Source: Bryobacteraceae bacterium
Lineage (GTDB): Bacteria; Acidobacteriota; Terriglobia; Bryobacterales; Bryobacteraceae
Assembly (NCBI GenBank): GCA_026002875.1
Contig: BPGE01000001.1
Span: 3,534,001-3,598,000 of the forward strand
Length of the DNA stretch: 64,000 nucleotides
Direction of reading: 5' to 3'
Every line of letters begins with the position of its first letter. Positions within the stretch are counted from its first letter, which is position 1. A program made the translations under genes and the position numbers. This document shows, one piece after another, positions 39,315 to 47,168 of this stretch. Under the pieces are notes generated by a model, which saw only the letters and a program-made list of their open reading frames with translations, was not told the DNA's origin and ran no database searches.

Positions 39315-40040
39315 GTGATTCGAAAGCCTTCCGTGTGGTGCGCTGCGGCGGCGGTTTGTGCTCTGGCGCTGTCCGGCTGCAGCGTTCCTCCGGCGGGAAG
39401 CACGGGGGAAGAGCGGCGGGAGACGGTTGTGATCGAGAAGGCGCGCGCGCAGGGCGCGGAACGGATCACGGCCGAGATCCACATGGGGGCGGGCGAACTG
39501 AGAGTCTCGGGCGGCGCCAGGGAGCTGCTCGAAGCGGAATTCACATACAACGCGCTCGCGCTGAAGCCGCAGGTGCAGTTCGAGGAGAGCGGCTTCCGGC
39601 GGCGGCTGTCGATCTCGCACGGCAATCCTCCGCAGGCCCTGGGCAACGTGCGGAACGTGTGGGACATCCGCCTGGGAGGAAGCCTGCCGCTGGACCTCGC
39701 CATCCGCTGCGGCGCGGGCGAGAGCCGGCTCGACCTGCGCGAAGTGCCGTTGCGGAGCCTGGAGATGCATCTCGGCGTCGGCGAAGTGAAAGCCGACCTC
39801 CGCAGGAAGCTGGACCACGACGTCGAGGTCAAAATCAGCGGCGGCGTCGGGCGCGCCGAAGTGCTCGTTCCCTCCGAGGGCGTCGAAGCCACGGCGCAGG
39901 GCGGCATCGGCAAGATCGAAGTGATCGGGCTCGACAAAGATGACGGGCGCTGGAAGAGCGCGAAGGCGGGCAAAGCCGCTGGCCGGATGAAGCTGGAAGT
40001 CCGCGGCGGCATCGGGGAGATCGTCATCCGCGCCGAGTAG
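39315..40040 (+). CDS. Lipoprotein with toastrack-like beta domain
   Basis: Predicted lipoprotein of 241 aa. The signal ends in ALALSGCSVPP. The body consists of repeated short strands with glycine-rich turns (MGAGELRVSGGA, RCGAGESRLDLREVPLRSLE, LGVGEVKADLRR, GGVGRAEVLVP, RGGIGEIVIRAE), a pattern seen in DUF2154/toastrack domains. I chose GTG at 39315 because AAGGAGGT (39302-39309) is 5 nt upstream; an in-frame ATG at 39297 lies before that site. Function unknown, possibly cell-envelope sensing. Confidence 0.75.
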   Translation: MIRKPSVWCAAAAVCALALSGCSVPPAGSTGEERRETVVIEKARAQGAERITAEIHMGAGELRVSGGARELLEAEFTYNALALKPQVQFEESGFRRRLSISHGNPPQALGNVRNVWDIRLGGSLPLDLAIRCGAGESRLDLREVPLRSLEMHLGVGEVKADLRRKLDHDVEVKISGGVGRAEVLVPSEGVEATAQGGIGKIEVIGLDKDDGRWKSAKAGKAAGRMKLEVRGGIGEIVIRAE

Positions 40041-40129
40041 CCTGCCCCGCTTTCGGCGCTCCGGCTCGCCCGTGCAGGGGATTGCGCGTCCAGGGGCGGG
40101 TTGCGGTCTGATGGAGATAGGACTCCGCC

Positions 40130-41479
40130 ATGGCCTTCTCCGCCCCCCAGCCGCCCGGACGCGAGGCGATGCGGCCGGTGACGCAGCGCGCCATCCGGCG
40201 CGTGCTCATCGCCGGCTACAGCGTGGTGATGCTGTGCCTTCTGGCCGCGGGACTACTCGGCGTGCGCAACATCGCCTCCATCCGCGCCGCTTCAGCGGAA
40301 CTGCTGGAAGAACAGATCCGCATCCAGGATTTGCTGGACGCCGTGCTCCGCGGCCAGCGCGCCATCAACGCCGTGTTCGCGGACTTCGCCCGCCAGCCCG
40401 AGGAAATCGACGAGGCGCAGCTCCTGGGCCAGCTCGACGCCTCCGACCGCGACATCGAGCGCATTGTCGCCGAATCGGCCGGCGAACCCGAGCAGGCGCT
40501 CTGGCAGGATCTCTACCGCGCGGCGACGGAGTTTTCCCACGAGGCCCGCCTCATCCTCGGAGAGGACGCGGCGCAGCGCCGGCCCATCCGCCGCCTGATG
40601 CACGCGCATCAGAGGGTGCTGACGCTGGTCGACCGGCTCGTCGAGGTGGAAATGCGGCGTTCCGTCGCGCTGAAGCAGCGCATCGAGGAGCTGTCTCTGC
40701 GCCTGGCGCAGCAGTCCGCCATCCTGCTGGGCGCAGGCTTTCTCCTCGCCGTCGTCTGCGCCGTCTACGCCGCACGCTGGACGCTGCGCCTGATCCGCCA
40801 GATGGAGTGGCAGGCGGGCGAGCTGAGCCGCGTCAGCTGGCAGCTGCTCGACAAGCAGGAGAGCACGGCGCGGCGCTTCTCGCACGAACTCCATGACGAG
40901 CTCGGCCAGGCGCTGACGGCTCTGAAGGCCAACCTCGCGGCGCTCGCCGCGAGGCCCGAGCCGCAGCCGCACCTGATCGAGGATTGCCTGCAGATCGTCG
41001 ACACCTCGATGGGCACCGTGCGCGAGATCTCGCAGCTGCTGCGGCCGACCATGCTCGACGACTTCGGCCTCGAAGCGGGCCTGCGGTGGCTGTGCGACCG
41101 CTTCCGGCAGCGGAGCCGGATCGATGTCGAGTTCCGCTGCTCGATTCCGGAGCGGCTCCCCGAGGAGGTGGAAACCCATCTGTTCCGCATCGCGCAGGAG
41201 GCGCTGACCAACGTGGCGCGGCATTCGGACGCCACGAAAGTCACCGTGTCTCTCGATCTGGACGATGGACGCGCCCGCCTGCGCATCGCCGACAATGGAA
41301 AAGGGTTCGATCCGGCGGGCGTTCCGTCCGGCGGCCTCGGCATGGTGGGCATGCGCGCCCGCGCCCGCAGCGCCGGAGGCGAACTCCGCGTCCAGACCAG
41401 CCCGGGCGCCGGGCTGATGGTGGAAGCTCTGATTCCTGTGGCCGGCAAGCACGCGCCAGCCGCTGATACTGCCGCATGA
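40130..41479 (+). CDS. NarX-type sensor histidine kinase (HisKA_3)
   Basis: Membrane kinase of 449 aa with two transmembrane helices (about 25-46 and 200-220) around an alpha-helical sensor domain. A dimerisation domain of the HisKA_3 class contains RFSHELHDELGQALTALK (H255), and the ATPase domain has RIAQEALTNVARHS, RIADNGKGF and GLGMVGMRARARSAGG. It overlaps the downstream NarL-type regulator by 4 bp, so they form a cognate pair. The sensed signal is not evident. Confidence 0.92.
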   Translation: MAFSAPQPPGREAMRPVTQRAIRRVLIAGYSVVMLCLLAAGLLGVRNIASIRAASAELLEEQIRIQDLLDAVLRGQRAINAVFADFARQPEEIDEAQLLGQLDASDRDIERIVAESAGEPEQALWQDLYRAATEFSHEARLILGEDAAQRRPIRRLMHAHQRVLTLVDRLVEVEMRRSVALKQRIEELSLRLAQQSAILLGAGFLLAVVCAVYAARWTLRLIRQMEWQAGELSRVSWQLLDKQESTARRFSHELHDELGQALTALKANLAALAARPEPQPHLIEDCLQIVDTSMGTVREISQLLRPTMLDDFGLEAGLRWLCDRFRQRSRIDVEFRCSIPERLPEEVETHLFRIAQEALTNVARHSDATKVTVSLDLDDGRARLRIADNGKGFDPAGVPSGGLGMVGMRARARSAGGELRVQTSPGAGLMVEALIPVAGKHAPAADTAA

Positions 41480-42117
41480 ATACGAAACCTGTCCGCATCC
41501 TGCTCGCCGACGATCACTCCCTGGTCCGGCAGGGCTTCCGCCGCATTCTCGAATCGCACCCGGATTTCGAGATCGTCGGAGAGGCGGCGGACGGCCGGCA
41601 GGCGGTGGAGATGACGGAGAAGCTCAAGCCCGATGTCGTGGTGATGGATGTCGCCATGCCGGGGCTGAACGGCATCGACGCCACCCGCCAGATCTGCGAG
41701 ACGTCGCCGCGCACGCGCGTGCTCGCGCTCTCCATGCACCGCGACGCGGTCTACGTGCGCGAGATCCTGCGCGCCGGCGCCCGCGGCTATCTGCTCAAGG
41801 ACGCCATCGACGCCGATCTCGTCTCCGCCGTGCGCGCCGTGGCGCGCGGCGAAGGCTATATCGCTCCCGCCGTCGCCGATTGCGTGCTGGCCGACTACCG
41901 GCAGCACGTGAGCGACCCCATCGACCTGCTCACCGCCCGCGAGCGCGAGGTTCTGCAGCTGATCGCCGAGGGCAAGACGAACAAGGAAATCGCCTCGCTG
42001 CTCAATCTGAGCGTCTACACCGTGGACGCCCACCGCGGCCGCATCATGGAGAAGCTGAACCTGCACTCGGCCGGCGAGCTGGTGCGGTTCGCGCTCCGCA
42101 AAGGGTTGATCGACTGA
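41476..42117 (+). CDS. NarL-family response regulator
   Basis: Regulator of 213 aa. The receiver has LLADDHSLVRQGFRR, phosphoacceptor D58 in VVVMDVAMPGL and K in RGYLLKDAID. The LuxR-type HTH reads LLTAREREVLQLIAEGKTNK, then VYTVDAHRGRIMEKLNL. ATGA coupling to the upstream kinase indicates a two-component pair. Targets unknown; no obvious divergently transcribed neighbour. Confidence 0.93.
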   Translation: MNTKPVRILLADDHSLVRQGFRRILESHPDFEIVGEAADGRQAVEMTEKLKPDVVVMDVAMPGLNGIDATRQICETSPRTRVLALSMHRDAVYVREILRAGARGYLLKDAIDADLVSAVRAVARGEGYIAPAVADCVLADYRQHVSDPIDLLTAREREVLQLIAEGKTNKEIASLLNLSVYTVDAHRGRIMEKLNLHSAGELVRFALRKGLID

Positions 42118-42150
42118 GCCCGCCGCCGCGCCTGTACGCTATCATTCCCT

Positions 42151-43029
42151 GTGGTGGTTCCCGAAACTCCCGCGCCCGAGTCTCTGCCTCCTCTGGTTTC
42201 CGCCGTCATCGTCTCGCACGACTGCCGCGAGCCGTTGGAGCGCTGTCTCGACGCACTGGCCCGCAGCACGGTCTTCGACAGGCTGGAAGTAGTCGTGGTG
42301 GACGCGGGAAGCCGGGACGGTTCGGCCGAGGTGGACGCGGAGCGGCCGTGGGTGCAGGTGATCCGCATGCCGATGTATTTCGGCAAGACGCGCGCCCGCA
42401 ACATCGGCACGCGGACGGCGCGCGCGGATCTGATCCTGTTTCTCGACCCGCGCGTGGAAGTGGCGCCGGACTGCGTGGAAAAGCTGGTTTCCACTCTCGA
42501 AGAACGGCAGGACGCGACCGCCGCGTTTCCGGCGTTTCAGGATCCCGAGGGCCGGCCCGTGGAATGCACCTTCCGGCTGCCGGACGCCGCGGCGCTGCGG
42601 CGCGCGAGCCTCGAGCTGGAGGCGCTGCCCCGCTCGCCGTTGCAGAATGGCGCGGCCGAAGGCGTCGAGGACTGGGCCGTGATCGTCCGGAAGACCTTTC
42701 TCGGCGGGATGAACTATCTCAACGAGAAGCGCTTTTCCGAGTACTGGGCCATGCTCGATGTCTGGCGGCAGATCCGCGGCGCGGGGAAGAAAATCCTGTG
42801 CGTCGGGGAGGCGCGCGCCGTGCTGCATCCGCCGCTGCGGCCGGTTGCGCCGCGCGAGGAGCTGGCCTCGGACGCCGTGGCGGGCGCGGCGGCCTATCTG
42901 GCCAAGTACGAGGGCTTTTTCGCAGCCCTGCTGTTCCGCATCCAGTGCTTCTTCGCCGCGCTCTTCTCATTCCGGCTGGGTCTGGCCTGGGGGATCCTGC
43001 AGGGGCGGCGTCTCGATCCCACGCAGTAA
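42151..43029 (+). CDS. Family 2 glycosyltransferase
   Basis: GT-A fold transferase of 292 aa. The N-terminus has VSAVIVSHDCREPLERCLDA and VVVVDAGSRDGSAEV, the region RARNIGTRTARADLILFLDP carries the donor-binding aspartate, and a hydrophobic C-terminal region (FFAALLFRIQCFFAALFSF) could anchor it to the membrane. Start codon appears to be GTG (42151). Only 33 bp separate it from the regulator gene. Acceptor and donor sugars are unknown. Confidence 0.82.
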   Translation: MVVPETPAPESLPPLVSAVIVSHDCREPLERCLDALARSTVFDRLEVVVVDAGSRDGSAEVDAERPWVQVIRMPMYFGKTRARNIGTRTARADLILFLDPRVEVAPDCVEKLVSTLEERQDATAAFPAFQDPEGRPVECTFRLPDAAALRRASLELEALPRSPLQNGAAEGVEDWAVIVRKTFLGGMNYLNEKRFSEYWAMLDVWRQIRGAGKKILCVGEARAVLHPPLRPVAPREELASDAVAGAAAYLAKYEGFFAALLFRIQCFFAALFSFRLGLAWGILQGRRLDPTQ

Positions 43030-43082
43030 GGCGTTTCCCGGGCTAAAGTCCGTCGCCGCCTCCACCGATAGATCAGCAGGAC

Positions 43083-43607
43083 ATGACTATGACGGCGCTT
43101 GTCTGGATCCTGCTGCCGCTGTTCATCGCCGCCGGCAGCGCCCTGCTGAGCTACTACATCATGCAGGCGCGGCTCGAAGTGGCCGTGGCGAAAGAGCGGG
43201 AGAGCCTGGCCGAGGCGCAGGCCATCATCCGCAATCAGGAGAAGCTGATGGAGGAGAAGGTCCGCGCGGCCGAGGAGATCGCCGCCCGGCAGGCGTTCGA
43301 TCAGCTGCTGGCGGATTTCCGCGTGGAAGAGCGGCACTTCATGCGGGAGAACAAGTCGATGTTCGTCAACCGCAAGTCGCTCGTGATGCAGGAGCGCCTG
43401 TTTTTCCGCAACATTCCTCTCTCGAATTGGGTCGAGCACGAAATGGTGGTGGAAGAGGGCAGCGATATGAAGTCGCTGACCGAGCAGGCGTCGATTTTCA
43501 ACGCCCGCTCGCTGGCTGCTTCCGCCGTCAACGGGTCCAACGGCCACGGCGACGCCCACACGCGCGGCGTGCGCCTGCTGCGTTCCCGCGAATCGCGCAC
43601 GGCCTGA
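43083..43607 (+). CDS. Membrane-anchored coiled-coil protein, unknown function
   Basis: Protein of 174 aa with one N-terminal helix (LVWILLPLFIAAGSALLSYY), a long charged coiled coil at about residues 30-75 (VAVAKERESLAEAQ ...), a conserved-looking middle (HFMRENKSMFVNRKSLVMQE) and a polar tail. I do not recognise the family. It follows the glycosyltransferase by 53 bp on the same strand and may belong to the same transcript. Confidence 0.65.
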   Translation: MTMTALVWILLPLFIAAGSALLSYYIMQARLEVAVAKERESLAEAQAIIRNQEKLMEEKVRAAEEIAARQAFDQLLADFRVEERHFMRENKSMFVNRKSLVMQERLFFRNIPLSNWVEHEMVVEEGSDMKSLTEQASIFNARSLAASAVNGSNGHGDAHTRGVRLLRSRESRTA

Positions 43608-43673
43608 CCAAGACACCTCGTCCAGCCAGACCGTTCGCCACGCCGCGACTGGAGCGCCGAAGACGCGCAAGGC

Positions 43674-43712
43674 GCCGCGATGCCCCTGCCCGACGGTGAC
43701 AGGGATGAAGAC
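43674..43712 (+). repeat. 39-bp imperfect direct repeat, copy A
   Basis: Shares 19 identical leading bases (GCCGCGATGCCCCTGCCCG) and about 31 of 39 positions with copy B at 43846-43884, 172 bp downstream. Both copies are in non-coding sequence, so this is a relic duplication or a duplicated site. Confidence 0.5.
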
Positions 43713-43741
43713 TGCTGCGCGTCCAATGCCGCGTAGCAACA

Positions 43742-43799
43742 GCCCGTCTGGCGATGGCAGACCCGCGGGCGGAGCGCTGCAGGCAGGCGACAGACGGGC
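43742..43799. other. 9-bp inverted repeat closing a 58-nt potential stem
   Basis: GCCCGTCTG (43742-43750) and CAGACGGGC (43791-43799) are perfectly complementary across 40 nt of GC-rich sequence. It lies between the two direct repeats. It may be an RNA or DNA structure; evidence is limited to the arms. Confidence 0.3.
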
Positions 43800-43845
43800 C
43801 CATGTGGCGCCGCGAGCGCCCCGCCGCCGCGCCATTTTCGAGGGA

Positions 43846-43884
43846 GCCGCGATGCCCCTGCCCGGCATCGGCAGAGATGAAACC
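43846..43884 (+). repeat. 39-bp imperfect direct repeat, copy B
   Basis: Second copy of the repeat at 43674-43712. The first 19 bases are identical and the remainder has diverged. Confidence 0.5.
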
Positions 43885-44142
43885 AGAAGCCAGCGGTGCT
43901 GGCTCCGTACCGGCACCGAAGAAGGCGTCAGCGGGCGGAGAGACCGGTTCTCCACACGCCCTCCAGCGGCCGATTCCCGGCTGCTGGGCAAGCGGCATGC
44001 GCGTCGTTCGCGGTGTCCGATGAGGCCGTTCTGCGGGCGGGACGGGAGTCTATGCCCGGAACCGCTCGTCGCGCGGCCGTTCGGGCCAGTTCGGTCGCCG
44101 GAGGCCCCGGCGCCTGCGGCGAGGGTGCGCAACAAAAGGCGG

Positions 44143-44179
44143 GAAAAAGGGGAATTGTGTTCCTGTCCCCTTTTTTCAG
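44143..44179 (-). repeat. 36-nt terminator-like element, copy 2 (inverted)
   Basis: Reverse complement of the element at 32930-32965, with one additional A. Read on the minus strand, it starts one base before the TGA of the M20 hydrolase gene (44178-44176), exactly as copy 1 does at gpmA. It can form the same hairpin with a U-tract, so it may terminate the minus-strand transcript. Confidence 0.8.
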
Positions 44180-45600
44180 TGGCCGGTCTGGCCGGGGCGG
44201 CGGTCTTCGGGCAGCAGCGAGCGGTAGGCGCGGCCGCGCATCGCCTCGTCGAACACGGCGCGCGCCTGCTTCACGAGCTCCGGCGAACTGAACAGCTCGA
44301 GCGACGCCAGCGCCAGCGTGCGCGCGGCCACCATCATGCCCTTGCGGCCGATCTCCGTCCCCGCGCACGCCGTCGACTGCCACGTATGCAGCGGCACGCC
44401 GGGCGGCATCGTAGCGGCGGTGAAATGCCCGACGGGCACGACCCAGCTGACATCGCCGACGTCGGTTGAAACGGAAGACAGCGCGGTGCGGGGCGGCAGC
44501 ACCTGGGCGGCGCTGTCAATGGCCGGCATGGCGCGCGCGCCGAGCGTCGCGCGGATCTTCTCGATGAAGACGCGCTCCTCGTCCGTATAGCGCACGCCTC
44601 CGGCGAGGCGCAGGCTGCGGTCGAGCAGATCGCGCAGCGCGGAGTTCAGCACGAAGTTTGCGTAGGCGGAGGTGATTTCGATTTCGAGCTTCGTCTCCGT
44701 GGCCAGCGCGCCGGCTTCGCCGCACTTTTTCACGCGCTCCCAGATGCGGGCGAGTTCGCCGAGATCCGGGTGGCGGACGATGAGGGCGAGCTCGGCGAAT
44801 TCGGGCACGATGTTGGCTGCCGCTCCGCCGCTCGTGACGATGTAGTGCATGCGCGCCTCCTGCGGGACATGCTCGCGCAGGAGGTTGATGGCGTGCGTGG
44901 CCAGCTCGAGCGCATCGAGGGCGCTGCGGCCGGCTTCGGGCGCGCCGGCGGCGTGGGCGGGCGTGCCGAGGAAGCGGAAGCGCGCGCTGATGTTGGCCAG
45001 GTAGGGGTTGTCGTCAGCGGCGTTGAAATCGCCGGGATGCCAGGCGAGGACGACATCGGCGTCGCGGAACGCGCCGGCGCGGATCATGAAGATCTTGCCG
45101 CCGCCCCCTTCTTCGGCTGGCGTTCCGTAGAAGCGGATCGTGCCCCTGAGGCCCTGCGCCTGCATGCGCTCCTTGACGGCGACGGCGGCGAGAGCGGATG
45201 CAGCGCCGAACAGGTTATGCCCGCAGCCGTGGCCGGGCGCGCCGGCCACGCGGGGTTTCCGCTCGGGCACGTCTTCCTGCGAGAGCCCGGGAAGGGCGTC
45301 GTATTCGCCGAGAATGCCGATGACGGGCCGGCCTTCGCCCCATTCGGCGATGAAGGCCGTGGGCATCTGGCCGAAGCCGCGCGTGCGGAAGCCGGCTTTT
45401 TCAAGCTCCGCGCGCAGCAGGGCCGAGCTCTGCTTCTCCTGCCAGCCGAGCTCGGGATTTTCCCAGATCTGGCGCGAGATCTGTCTGAAGCGCGGCGCGT
45501 GGCGCTCGACCGCCTCGAGCGCGGCCTGCTGCGGCGCGGTCTGCGCCTCGGCGAGCAGGGCGACAAACGCCAGTCCCAGCGTGGCACGATGGTAGGTCAT
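44176..45600 (-). CDS. M20-family amidohydrolase (AbgB-like), exported
   Basis: Zinc-dependent amidohydrolase/peptidase of 474 aa with a short signal peptide (LGLAFVALLAEAQ). Metal-site residues are visible in GILGEYDALPGL, GHGCGHNLFGAAS, GTPAEEGGGGK, LAWHPGD and STDVGDVSWVVPVGH. The pattern is closest to p-aminobenzoyl-glutamate hydrolase-like members. It is divergent from the Ppx/GppA gene with only 35 bp between start codons. Its stop lies inside the 36-nt element. Natural substrate unknown. Confidence 0.87.
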   Translation of the reverse strand: MTYHRATLGLAFVALLAEAQTAPQQAALEAVERHAPRFRQISRQIWENPELGWQEKQSSALLRAELEKAGFRTRGFGQMPTAFIAEWGEGRPVIGILGEYDALPGLSQEDVPERKPRVAGAPGHGCGHNLFGAASALAAVAVKERMQAQGLRGTIRFYGTPAEEGGGGKIFMIRAGAFRDADVVLAWHPGDFNAADDNPYLANISARFRFLGTPAHAAGAPEAGRSALDALELATHAINLLREHVPQEARMHYIVTSGGAAANIVPEFAELALIVRHPDLGELARIWERVKKCGEAGALATETKLEIEITSAYANFVLNSALRDLLDRSLRLAGGVRYTDEERVFIEKIRATLGARAMPAIDSAAQVLPPRTALSSVSTDVGDVSWVVPVGHFTAATMPPGVPLHTWQSTACAGTEIGRKGMMVAARTLALASLELFSSPELVKQARAVFDEAMRGRAYRSLLPEDRRPGQTGH

Positions 45601-45635
45601 ACTGAGAAGCCTAGCGGAAGCGCGCGGAATTCGTC

Positions 45636-47168
45636 ATGCCCCGGTACGCCGCCATTGATATCGGAAGCAACTCGGTGCGGATGATGGCCGCCGATGTGGG
45701 CCGCAACGGGCGGTTCGAGGTGCTGGCGGAAGACCGTCAGGTGACGCGGCTGGGCGAAAGCGTGTTCCGCACGGGCAGCATCGACGAGAGCGCGGCGCGC
45801 AGCGTGCTTGCGGTGCTCGAGCGGATGAAGGAGGCGTACTCGAGGCTGGGCGTGCTGGCCGTGCGGGCGGTGGCGACGGCGGCGGTGCGCGATGCGTCGA
45901 ACGCGGATGAATTCCTCGCACGCGCGTCGGCTGTTCTGGGCGAACCGGTCGAGCGGATTTCGGGTCTGGAAGAAGCGCGCCTGATCCATCTTGGGGTGGA
46001 GACGCGCTGGCCGCATCCGCGGCAGCGGATTCTGATTCTGGACATCGGCGGCGGCAGCGCGGAGGTGATCGACGCCGAGCGCGGGATGCTGCGCGCGGCC
46101 TTGTCGCGCCCGCTGGGAGCGGTGCGGCTGCAGACGGTGTTTCTGAAGCACGACCCGCCGCTCGAAGAAGAGCTGGTGCAGATGCAGGAGTTCATCGAGG
46201 AGAAGCTGCACGCGGTGGGGCAGCAGATCGCGCACGCGGCGTTCGACCGCGTGATCGGGACGTCGGCGTCGGCGTCGGCGATCGTGTGCGTGGCCAACCG
46301 CATTCCGCGGCAGCGGCGGGAAGAGGCGGACCGGCGGCGCGTGACGGCGGCGCAACTGCGGCGGCTGTACCGGCAACTGGCGGCCATGGACGTCAATGAG
46401 CGGCGGAACGTGACTGGGATCGGACCGCGGCGGGCGGAGATCATCGTGCCGGGCGTGGCGGTGATGCTCAAGGTGCTGGAGATGTTCGGCGCGCGACAGC
46501 TGTACTACTGCACGGCGGGCGTGCGCGACGGCATTCTGCGGGATCTGGCCGACCGCGAGGCGGGCGCCGAAAGGGTGCGGCTGGACGCCGAGCAGCGGCG
46601 CATGGTCGAGCAGTACGCGCGGCGGTTCGGCGTCGATCTGAAGCATGCGCGGAAGGTGGCGGCGTTTGCGCGCGAGCTGTTCACGGCGCTGACACCGTGG
46701 CACCGGCTGAAGCCGGAGACGGGGCGGCTGCTGAAAGCCGCCGCGTATCTGCGCGACACGGGGCATGCGATCAACGACATGGCCCATCACAAGCATTCGC
46801 AGTACATCGTGGCCAACGCCGATCTGGCAGGCTTCACTGATGAAGAGCGGCATCTTGTGGCGATGCTGTGCCGGTATCACCGAAAGGCGCCGCCTTCGGC
46901 GCGCCACGGCGATTACATGGCGCTGACGGCAGAACAGCAGCGCCTGGTGCAGTACCTGTATCCGCTGCTGCGGATCGCCGATGCGCTGGACCGCAGCCGG
47001 GATCAGAGGGTGGAGGAGATCGAGTGCGCGCTCGAGGATGGCGCGCTGACGCTTATCCTGAAATCAGGAAAGGACCTCGGCCTCGAGCTGTGGGCGCTTG
47101 AGCGGACGGCGGCGCTGTTCCGGCAGGTGTACGGAAAACAGCTCCGGGCGATGGCGCGGCGCAAATGA
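45636..47168 (+). CDS. Ppx/GppA-family exopolyphosphatase
   Basis: Phosphatase of 510 aa hydrolysing polyphosphate and/or pppGpp. The ASKHA N-terminal domain shows AAIDIGSNSVRMMAADV, ILDIGGGSAEVID and the catalytic glutamate region near GLEEARLIHLGV. The C-terminal part has an HD-like segment (YLRDTGHAINDMAHHKH) typical of long Ppx/GppA enzymes. It overlaps the next gene by 4 bp; that gene encodes a CHAD protein, which favours the polyphosphate role. Confidence 0.9.
   Translation: MPRYAAIDIGSNSVRMMAADVGRNGRFEVLAEDRQVTRLGESVFRTGSIDESAARSVLAVLERMKEAYSRLGVLAVRAVATAAVRDASNADEFLARASAVLGEPVERISGLEEARLIHLGVETRWPHPRQRILILDIGGGSAEVIDAERGMLRAALSRPLGAVRLQTVFLKHDPPLEEELVQMQEFIEEKLHAVGQQIAHAAFDRVIGTSASASAIVCVANRIPRQRREEADRRRVTAAQLRRLYRQLAAMDVNERRNVTGIGPRRAEIIVPGVAVMLKVLEMFGARQLYYCTAGVRDGILRDLADREAGAERVRLDAEQRRMVEQYARRFGVDLKHARKVAAFARELFTALTPWHRLKPETGRLLKAAAYLRDTGHAINDMAHHKHSQYIVANADLAGFTDEERHLVAMLCRYHRKAPPSARHGDYMALTAEQQRLVQYLYPLLRIADALDRSRDQRVEEIECALEDGALTLILKSGKDLGLELWALERTAALFRQVYGKQLRAMARRK

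Larger units (their letters stand above)
43608..44142. other. Gene-free intergenic region of about 0.55 kb
   Basis: No reading frame here looks coding. It contains a 39-bp imperfect direct repeat, a 9-bp inverted repeat, and one near-match to a DnaA box (TTCTCCACA, 43948-43956). No match to tmRNA, 4.5S RNA or RNase P cores was recognised by eye. It lies within the zone where plus-strand GC skew changes sign. Confidence 0.5.

Noticed and set aside
43948-43956. DnaA box in the gene-free region
   Set aside because: TTCTCCACA differs from TTATCCACA at one position and is single; no cluster or AT-rich unwinding element accompanies it, so it is not called as an origin element.
42894-44135. 413-aa minus-strand open frame spanning the gene-free region
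   Set aside because: Covers the 3' end of the glycosyltransferase and the coiled-coil gene in antisense; composition and lack of any motif indicate a chance open frame.
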